Shown: positions 1 through 5,746 of the stretch, piece by piece
Numbering within the stretch: the stretch's first letter is position 1
Layout: each line of letters starts with the position of its first letter
Source of the DNA: Candidatus Cloacimonadota bacterium
Lineage (GTDB): Bacteria > Cloacimonadota > Cloacimonadia > JGIOTU-2 > B8-G9
Direction: 5' to 3'
NCBI GenBank assembly: GCA_003647765.1
Contig: QMNM01000118.1
Location: 1-5,746 of the forward strand
DNA length: 5,746 bases
Program-made: the position numbers and the translations under genes
Notes under the pieces: model-generated
What the model saw: only the letters and a program-made list of their open reading frames with translations
The model's database searches: none
Told to the model about the DNA's origin: nothing

Positions 1-125
1 CTGGTGATTTACCGTTTGAATCAATTGGAGAGAAAGATGCAAAAGAGGCAATTGATGCTACGTATAAAATTGCTAAATTTGTTTTAAAAAGGATAAAGTT
101 TGAGGAAGAGAGCGATGAGCAATAA
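1..125 (+). CDS. C-terminal fragment of an unidentified protein (5' end outside window)
   Basis: Reading from base 3 gives 40 codons without interruption to TAA at 123-125, beginning GDLPFESIGEKDAKEAIDAT and ending in a charged tail EEESDEQ. The gene begins upstream of the window. The middle part (DAKEAIDATYKIAKFVLKRI) has the heptad-like pattern of a single amphipathic helix. A proline-containing segment followed by an acidic/Ala-rich last helix loosely recalls the C-terminal end of HEPN-domain proteins, but this is an impression from a very short fragment and should not be used as a function. Codon use is AT-rich like the neighbours. The other two forward frames are closed by stops in this stretch, which supports the chosen frame. 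The stop is followed 36 nt later by the first AATCTTT array, so this gene probably ends its own transcription unit. Confidence 0.6.
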   Translation, partial: GDLPFESIGEKDAKEAIDATYKIAKFVLKRIKFEEESDEQ

Positions 126-161
126 TTGTTCATTTGCTTTTATTGTAAATACCTTACATTT

Positions 162-201
162 AATCTTTTTAATCTTTAAATCTTTCAATCTTTCAATCTT
201 T
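162..201 (+). repeat. AATCTTT tandem array A (5 copies)
   Basis: Five exact copies of AATCTTT start at 162, 171, 179, 187 and 195, giving spacings of 9, 8, 8 and 8 bp. The array lies 36 nt after the stop of the upstream gene and about 30 nt before the start of the TPR gene. The + strand has no G from 146 to 214. No copy is inverted, so the element cannot form a stem by itself. It belongs to the same family as the arrays at 3463-3523 and 5187-5260. Its function is unknown to me. Confidence 0.9.
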
Positions 202-223
202 AAAAAAATAAAAAGTTATATGT

Positions 224-229
224 AGGAGG
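224..229 (+). promoter_or_regulatory. Shine-Dalgarno AGGAGG that favours the second ATG (235)
   Basis: AGGAGG is a perfect complement to the 16S rRNA 3' end. It lies only 2 nt before the ATG at 232 but 5 nt before the adjacent in-frame ATG at 235. The tpiA (GGAGG, 4 nt) and serS (AGGTGGG, 5 nt) sites in this window use 4-5 nt, so 235 is the likelier true start. The protein would be one Met shorter. Confidence 0.75.
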
Positions 230-231
230 AA

Positions 232-1323
232 ATGATGATAAAACGCAATGGAAATCCTGATGTAACAGGATTAAGGAGATGTTATCAGATTAATAATAAT
301 TTAAACAAATCTGATAAAAGAAAAAGAATTGTATCTATAATATGGTTAGTAATACTATTGAATGGTGTACTGTTAAGTTCACTCTTGGCTTTTACAGAAG
401 ATGAGATAACCAGAATTGAATGGCAAGCAGGTAAAGCCTTACAGCACGGAGAACAGTTGTGGAAACAAGGTAAGTACCAATCTGCTATTGATAGCTTCAA
501 ATTCTCACTAAAAAAATATAAGGAAATTGATACACCGGAACTTCCAAAAACCCAGCGCATAAATCAACTGTATACATATCTGTCCATCGCCTATGAAAAA
601 GTAGAAAATTATGAGCAAGCAATTGAAATGTATAAAAAAAGAATTGCCCTAAATCCAAAAAAATCTATTCCTGTTTATAAACTGGCAAAACTCTATTTGA
701 AACTTGGCAAGAGAAATGAAGCTATTAAGGTTTTAAAGCAGTATGACCAGCTTTACGATGATTATAGTATAAAAAAGAAGTTGGCAGAAATATATGAAAA
801 AGCAAAAGAAGATACAACTGCTATACAATATTATGAACAGGCATTTGCTTTGAAAAATACAAAGGTCTCTATATTGGAAAAGATAGCACTTCTTTATCAT
901 AAGATTGGTAATGATACAAAAGCTATTAAAGCTTATGAGGACTTTATCAAAACAAAACCAAATGAACTTACTTTACGCAAAGTTTATCATAATTTAGGAG
1001 TATTCTATAAGAATATTGGAAAAGAAGATAAGGCAATTGAAGCATTTAAAAGTTCCCTATCTTTGAAATTTCAGAAAGAAGATGGACTAACAGTTGCTCA
1101 GATATATTACGAAAAAGGGAAATATAAAGAAGCTAGAGATTATCTACAACAGGTACTAAATATTGACCCTAATAATGCACCTGCTCATTATTATCTTGGT
1201 CTAATTTATAGAAAAGAAGGTAAATTAACAGAATCTATAAGTGAATTTGAAAAGGTAAAGAATAATAAGCAATTGGAGAAGAATGCTAAAGAACAGATTA
1301 AGTCGATTAAGGAAAGTCAATAA
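232..1323 (+). CDS. Membrane-anchored tetratricopeptide (TPR) repeat protein
   Basis: This 363-residue protein is probably exported or anchored, with a C-terminal TPR superhelix that would bind other proteins. A hydrophilic, basic stretch (residues 1-32, ending KRKR) precedes one hydrophobic segment at about 33-54 (IVSIIWLVILLNG...). The positive-inside rule puts the TPR part outside the cytoplasm. I see no clear AxA cleavage site and no lipobox, so a signal anchor is likelier than a cleaved signal peptide. From about 64 to 346 there are roughly eight 33-34-residue TPR-like units; the clearest are 112-145, 146-178, 212-244, 249-282, 285-315 and 316-346, each with the A/G-Y-A-P type pattern (for example YLGLIYRKEGKLTESISEFEK). 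There is no catalytic domain. The gene is followed by tpiA after 59 nt and is probably co-transcribed with tpiA and serS. The start may be the second ATG at 235. The TPR assignment is firm; partner and pathway are unknown. Confidence 0.9.
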   Translation: MMIKRNGNPDVTGLRRCYQINNNLNKSDKRKRIVSIIWLVILLNGVLLSSLLAFTEDEITRIEWQAGKALQHGEQLWKQGKYQSAIDSFKFSLKKYKEIDTPELPKTQRINQLYTYLSIAYEKVENYEQAIEMYKKRIALNPKKSIPVYKLAKLYLKLGKRNEAIKVLKQYDQLYDDYSIKKKLAEIYEKAKEDTTAIQYYEQAFALKNTKVSILEKIALLYHKIGNDTKAIKAYEDFIKTKPNELTLRKVYHNLGVFYKNIGKEDKAIEAFKSSLSLKFQKEDGLTVAQIYYEKGKYKEARDYLQQVLNIDPNNAPAHYYLGLIYRKEGKLTESISEFEKVKNNKQLEKNAKEQIKSIKESQ

Positions 1324-1382
1324 AATGTGTTCTAATAGCCACAAAATTACACGAAAACACACAAAACCCTATTGGAGGAAAT

Positions 1383-2159
1383 ATGCGTAGACATATTATA
1401 GCTGCAAATTGGAAGATGAACAAGACACTTGCCAATGTTCGTGAATTTTTAATAAAGTTTGTCAAATGGAAAAACAACACAGAAATGCAGGTTGACATTA
1501 TCATCTGTCCACCAAGCATCTATTTAATGGAAGCTAGCACACTTCTATACAACACAGATGTGAAATTATCAGCACAAAATATCTATTTTGAAAACGCTGG
1601 CGCATTTACAGGTGAAATCTCTGCACCAATGTTGAAATCTATTGGCTGCTATTATTCCATAATTGGACATTCTGAACGAAGAGCTTATTTCCACGAAACA
1701 GATGCGGATGTGAATAAAAAATTGAAGGCACTGCTAGAAAATGGGATGAATGCTATTCTCTGTTTAGGTGAAACATTACATCAAAGAGAAAATGGTGAAA
1801 CAAAGAATGTTGTACAAGCCCAGCTTAGTGCTGATTTATATGGTATAGAGAGCCGATTTTTTGATAATATTATTATTGCTTATGAGCCAATCTGGGCTAT
1901 TGGAACTGGAAAAACTGCTACACCAGAAGATGCAGAAGATGTGCAAAAATTCATTCGTCAGTGGATAGCAAATAAATACAACCAAACTGTTGCTAATAAT
2001 CTAAGGATTTTATATGGCGGAAGCATAAATCATAATAATATTGCAGAGTTAATATCCCAACCTGATATAGATGGTGGCTTAATTGGCGGAGCAAGCCTGG
2101 ATAAAAATAGCTTTATTAAAATTGTGGAGATAGCAAATAGAATTATAGGTGGGAAGTAA
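1383..2159 (+). CDS. tpiA: Triosephosphate isomerase
   Basis: This enzyme interconverts dihydroxyacetone phosphate and glyceraldehyde 3-phosphate in glycolysis/gluconeogenesis, in the cytoplasm as a TIM-barrel homodimer. The 258 residues match the usual bacterial length of about 250. All signature residues are present: N9 and K11 in AANWKMN, electrophile H96 in IIGHSERR, catalytic base E168 in AYEPIWAIGTG, the flexible lid (loop 6) around WAIGTGKTA at 171-179, YGGS at 211-214, and the phosphate-binding GG at 235-236 in DGGLIGGASL. The enzyme should therefore be active. The start is supported by GGAGG at 1374-1378, 4 nt before ATG. The 59-nt gap upstream (1324-1382) has no AATCTTT copy and no obvious terminator or promoter, which fits read-through from the TPR gene. 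The stop TAA shares its last A with the serS ATG. Nothing is odd in sequence or length. Confidence 0.98.
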   Translation: MRRHIIAANWKMNKTLANVREFLIKFVKWKNNTEMQVDIIICPPSIYLMEASTLLYNTDVKLSAQNIYFENAGAFTGEISAPMLKSIGCYYSIIGHSERRAYFHETDADVNKKLKALLENGMNAILCLGETLHQRENGETKNVVQAQLSADLYGIESRFFDNIIIAYEPIWAIGTGKTATPEDAEDVQKFIRQWIANKYNQTVANNLRILYGGSINHNNIAELISQPDIDGGLIGGASLDKNSFIKIVEIANRIIGGK

Positions 2160-3427
2160 TGCTGGATATAAAATTCATTCGCCAGAATATTGATTTAGTA
2201 AGAAAATCCATTCGTGCAAAAGGTGAAAAAGCAGATGTTGACCATCTTTTTGAAGTTGATGAAAAAAGAAAAGAGATATTATATGAGTTTGAACAGAAGA
2301 GGGCTTTTCAGAATAAAATCTCCAAAGAAATTGCCAAACTTAAAAGAGAAAAAAAGAATGTTGAAACAAAAATAAAAGATATGAAACAGCTAGCTCAAGA
2401 AATAAAAAAGATTGAGCATCGTGTTTCACAGATTGAAGCAGAATTCAAAACGTTATTATTGACTATTCCGAATGTGCTTGATCAATCTGTTCCTATTGGC
2501 AATACAGATGCGGATAATAAATTTATTCGTGAATTTGGTGATAGAAATGATTTGCCATTTGTCCCATTGACTCATATAGAACTTGCTGATGCTCTGGACT
2601 TAATTGATTTCCAAAGAGCGGCAAAAATTACTGGCTCTGGATTTATTAGTTTTCGTGGACTAGGAGCAGGTCTGGAACGAGCATTGATTAATTTTATGAT
2701 TGATTATCACATACAGCATCATAATTATATAGAGATTTTCCCGCCTTTTATTGTCAACAGAAATACGATGACTGGTACTGGACAATTGCCAAAATTGGAA
2801 AATGATATGTATAAAATTGAGCAAGACGATTATTTTCTGATACCAACAGCAGAAGTGCCATTGACAAATCTTCATCAGAATGAGATATTATATGAAGATG
2901 ATTTGCCAATCAAATATGTTGCTTATACACCTTGTTTCAGACGAGAAGCTGGCTCTTATGGAAAGGAGACAAAAGGATTGCAACGGATTCATCAATTTAA
3001 CAAAGTGGAATTAGTACAGTTCGTTCATCCTGATAAATCGGCTCAGGTATTGGAAAATCTATTAAACGAAGCAGAAGAGATTTTACAGGCACTGAAATTA
3101 CCATATAGAATAATTGAATTGTGTAGTGTGAACTTGAGTTTTGCATCTGCCAAAACTTATGATTTGGAAGTTTGGACTAAAGGGATGCAAAAGTATTTGG
3201 AAGTATCGTCTTGTAGTAATTTTCAGGATTTTCAGGCAAGAAGAGCAAATATCAGATTCCGTTCTAATGACGACAAGAAAGTGCATTATTTACATACCTT
3301 GAATGCATCAGGAGTTGCAACCCCAAGAACAATGATTGCCATATTAGAGAATTATCAAACAAAAGATGGTAATATTATTATACCAGAAGTTCTACGTCCT
3401 TATATGAATGGAAGAAAAATGTTGTAA
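2159..3427 (+). CDS. serS: Seryl-tRNA synthetase (class II)
   Basis: This enzyme charges tRNA-Ser (and tRNA-Sec where present) with serine using ATP; it is a cytoplasmic homodimer. The 422 residues are typical of bacterial SerRS. An N-terminal, Lys/Glu-rich antiparallel coiled coil (about 28-103) is the tRNA-binding arm. The class II core follows, with the serine-binding TAEVPL at 230-235, motif 2 at 260-282 (FRREAG...GLQRIHQFNKVE), SSCSNFQDFQARR at 350-362, and motif 3 at 382-399 (NASGVATPRTMIAILENY, with R390). The C-terminal IIIPEVLRPYM is also family-typical. One loop is unusual: residues 322-325 read CSVN where bacterial relatives usually have CTGD. The start overlaps the tpiA stop (TAATG), with AGGTGGG at 2147-2153 as ribosome site, so translation is probably coupled to tpiA. 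I see no T-box or other leader, and the position inside an operon argues against separate control. Confidence 0.97.
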   Translation: MLDIKFIRQNIDLVRKSIRAKGEKADVDHLFEVDEKRKEILYEFEQKRAFQNKISKEIAKLKREKKNVETKIKDMKQLAQEIKKIEHRVSQIEAEFKTLLLTIPNVLDQSVPIGNTDADNKFIREFGDRNDLPFVPLTHIELADALDLIDFQRAAKITGSGFISFRGLGAGLERALINFMIDYHIQHHNYIEIFPPFIVNRNTMTGTGQLPKLENDMYKIEQDDYFLIPTAEVPLTNLHQNEILYEDDLPIKYVAYTPCFRREAGSYGKETKGLQRIHQFNKVELVQFVHPDKSAQVLENLLNEAEEILQALKLPYRIIELCSVNLSFASAKTYDLEVWTKGMQKYLEVSSCSNFQDFQARRANIRFRSNDDKKVHYLHTLNASGVATPRTMIAILENYQTKDGNIIIPEVLRPYMNGRKML

Positions 3428-3462
3428 TCCTGTATTATAGCAGATAAATTACCATTACAAAT

Positions 3463-3523
3463 AATCTTTTAATCTTTATGAATCTTTTAATCTTTATGAA
3501 TCTTTATGAATTTTTTAATCTTT
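3463..3523 (+). repeat. AATCTTT tandem array B (6 exact copies plus one degenerate, 18-bp unit)
   Basis: Exact AATCTTT copies start at 3463, 3471, 3481, 3489, 3499 and 3517, and a degenerate AATTTTT starts at 3509. Spacing alternates 8 and 10 bp, which reflects a higher-order 18-bp unit, AATCTTTTAATCTTTATG. That unit is perfect at 3463-3480 and 3481-3498, followed by a half unit at 3499-3508 and an imperfect unit from 3509. The array starts 35 nt after the serS stop and ends 83 nt before the next start. All copies have the same orientation as in arrays A and C. Confidence 0.9.
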
Positions 3524-3565
3524 GTAAAATTATTAAGTTTATTTTTATGCTGATAGTATGATGTT

Positions 3566-3579
3566 ATCTTTTTAAAGAT
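3566..3579. promoter_or_regulatory. Inverted repeat ATCTTT-TT-AAAGAT upstream of the carboxyltransferase promoter
   Basis: Two perfect 6-bp arms separated by TT form a DNA dyad. The right arm extends to AAAGATT (3574-3580), which is an AATCTTT word in the opposite orientation and the only inverted copy I found in the three gaps. The dyad ends 4 bp before the TATAAT at 3584-3589, where a dimeric regulator could bind. With a 2-nt loop it is a poor RNA hairpin, so I read it as a possible operator rather than a terminator. It could be chance in such AT-rich sequence. Confidence 0.35.
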
Positions 3580-3583
3580 TAGA

Positions 3584-3601
3584 TATAATATAAGCAAGGG
3601 G
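3584..3601 (+). promoter_or_regulatory. -10-like TATAAT and ribosome site for the carboxyltransferase gene
   Basis: A consensus TATAAT is at 3584-3589. No good TTGACA-like -35 lies 16-18 bp upstream (the sequence there is around ATGTTAT), so the promoter call rests on the -10 and on the position after an apparent transcription-unit boundary. Transcription would begin near 3596, giving a leader of only about 10 nt that contains AAGGGG at 3596-3601, 5 nt before ATG. TATAAT can arise easily by chance in DNA this AT-rich. Confidence 0.4.
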
Positions 3602-3606
3602 TAAAT

Positions 3607-5163
<1,557 letters not shown>

Positions 5164-5186
5164 TTTGATTATAAAAATATTCAAAT

Positions 5187-5260
5187 AATCTTTCAATCTT
5201 TATAATCTTTCAATCTTTATAATCTTTCAATCTTTATAATCTTTCAATCTTTTAATCTTT
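5187..5260 (+). repeat. AATCTTT tandem array C (9 copies, 17-bp unit)
   Basis: Nine exact AATCTTT copies start at 5187, 5195, 5204, 5212, 5221, 5229, 5238, 5246 and 5254. Spacing alternates 8 and 9 bp, reflecting a 17-bp unit, AATCTTTCAATCTTTAT. The unit is perfect at 5187-5203, 5204-5220 and 5221-5237, and a fourth unit from 5238 is imperfect. The + strand has no G across the whole array, which starts 23 nt after the carboxyltransferase stop and ends 37 nt before the sugar kinase start. A partial ATCTTA follows at 5261-5266. Confidence 0.93.
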
Positions 5261-5297
5261 ATCTTATTGTCATCTTGTCCTGGGGTATTTTAGATAT

Positions 5298-5746
5298 ATG
5301 CCAAAAACTAACCAGCAAGTATGCTTAATTGGTGAAACTTTGATTGACCTCGTAAAGCAAACTGATAATAGTTTTCGCTTTTATGCAGGCGGCTCTATAT
5401 TTAACTCTGCATTAACTCTTGGAAAATTTGGCATAAGTACCTATTTAATAACGCCTATATCTAATGATTATTTTGGTAAATTCATTTTGGCTAAACTGAA
5501 ATGTTCTAATATTGTATTGGATAATATTTTTACTTCATCACGAGGAAAGACAAGTTTAGCTTTTGCTTTCAAAGATGAACAGTGCAATGCTGAATATTCA
5601 TTTTATAAAGACGAAATAGATATACCTATATCATTTATTAAACCAGAATTATTTATTAAAAGTCAATTATTCCACTTTGGTTCATACTTTGCTTTATCAC
5701 AACAGAATTATATTCTTGTTGATCATTGTCTTTCATTAGCAAAAAA
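5298..5746 (+). CDS. PfkB-family sugar kinase, N-terminal part (fructokinase-like), 3' end outside window
   Basis: From ATG at 5298 the frame stays open for 149 codons to the window edge, about half of a usual 300-330-residue PfkB kinase. These enzymes phosphorylate sugars or related alcohols with ATP in the cytoplasm. The start VCLIGETLIDLV is the typical first beta strand with the substrate-side acidic residues, and GGSIFNSALTLGKFG (31-45) is the first PfkB signature, with N36. Then come ITPISNDYFGKFIL (51-64) and the lid region SRGKTSLAFAF (81-91). The GGSxFN form is most like fructokinases, but the substrate cannot be fixed because the C-terminal ATP/anion-hole motif lies outside. The ribosome site is weak: GGGG at 5282-5285 is 12 nt from ATG. 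A TTGTCA at 5267-5272 could be a -35 box, but the -10 (TAGATA at 5291-5296) is poor and would put the start of the transcript almost at the ATG. No earlier ATG is in frame. Confidence 0.88.
   Translation, partial: MPKTNQQVCLIGETLIDLVKQTDNSFRFYAGGSIFNSALTLGKFGISTYLITPISNDYFGKFILAKLKCSNIVLDNIFTSSRGKTSLAFAFKDEQCNAEYSFYKDEIDIPISFIKPELFIKSQLFHFGSYFALSQQNYILVDHCLSLAK

Noticed and set aside
162-201. AATCTTT arrays as CRISPR repeats
   Set aside because: Units are 7-10 bp with no unique 25-40 bp spacers and no cas genes nearby.
216-221. TTATAT before the TPR gene as a -10 box
   Set aside because: It sits immediately before the ribosome site, and no -35 match is found at a suitable distance; chance AT-rich match.
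279-293. AGGAG followed by ATG inside the TPR gene as an alternative start
   Set aside because: It is out of frame and reaches a stop after four codons.
285-560. Minus-strand open frame of 91 codons, and similar ones at 1307-1519, 2660-2875, 3098-3286, 3487-3789 and 4821-5018
   Set aside because: Most lie mainly opposite confident + strand genes, and 3487-3789 spans the AATCTTT array; the translations are Phe/Ile/Cys-rich with no recognisable domain. They look like shadows.

Overview
The window is an AT-rich stretch of bacterial DNA in which every gene I can support lies on the + strand. Gene families (bacterial triosephosphate isomerase, bacterial seryl-tRNA synthetase, a biotin-dependent carboxyltransferase, a PfkB sugar kinase, a membrane-anchored TPR protein), Shine-Dalgarno sites and exclusive use of TAA stops at the five visible gene ends fit an ordinary heterotrophic, probably anaerobic or fermentative bacterium. 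I cannot name the phylum from the sequence alone.

Layout. 1-125 is the C-terminal tail of an unidentified gene. 126-231 is an intergenic gap carrying a tandem AATCTTT array. 232-3427 is a tight three-gene unit: a TPR-repeat protein with one membrane segment, tpiA (59-nt gap), and serS, whose ATG overlaps the tpiA stop by one base. 3428-3606 is a second gap with an AATCTTT array, then an inverted repeat and a -10-like TATAAT. 3607-5163 is an acyl-CoA carboxyltransferase / methylmalonyl-CoA decarboxylase alpha-type subunit. 5164-5297 is a third gap with the longest AATCTTT array. 5298 to the end is the N-terminal part of a PfkB-family sugar kinase. No gap exceeds 300 bases. I see no tRNA, rRNA, CRISPR, insertion sequence or canonical GC-rich intrinsic terminator.

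The genes are mostly housekeeping: glycolysis (tpiA, with a sugar kinase downstream), translation (serS) and acyl-CoA/CO2 metabolism. The most unusual signal is non-coding. A 7-bp word, AATCTTT, recurs every 8-10 bp in 5, 6 and 9 exact copies, in the same orientation, in each of the three gaps that look like transcription-unit boundaries. It is absent from the two junctions inside the TPR-tpiA-serS unit. Two arrays share a short leader sequence, and the two larger arrays have different higher-order units (18 bp and 17 bp). The element is C-containing, G-poor on the transcribed sense and has little capacity to fold, so a role in transcription-unit punctuation, for example Rho-dependent termination, is a testable idea. 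I did not find a new multi-gene system. Two protein-level oddities also deserve a check: a changed conserved loop in SerRS, and an Ile at the carboxyltransferase position usually discussed as Asp in propionyl-CoA carboxylases.
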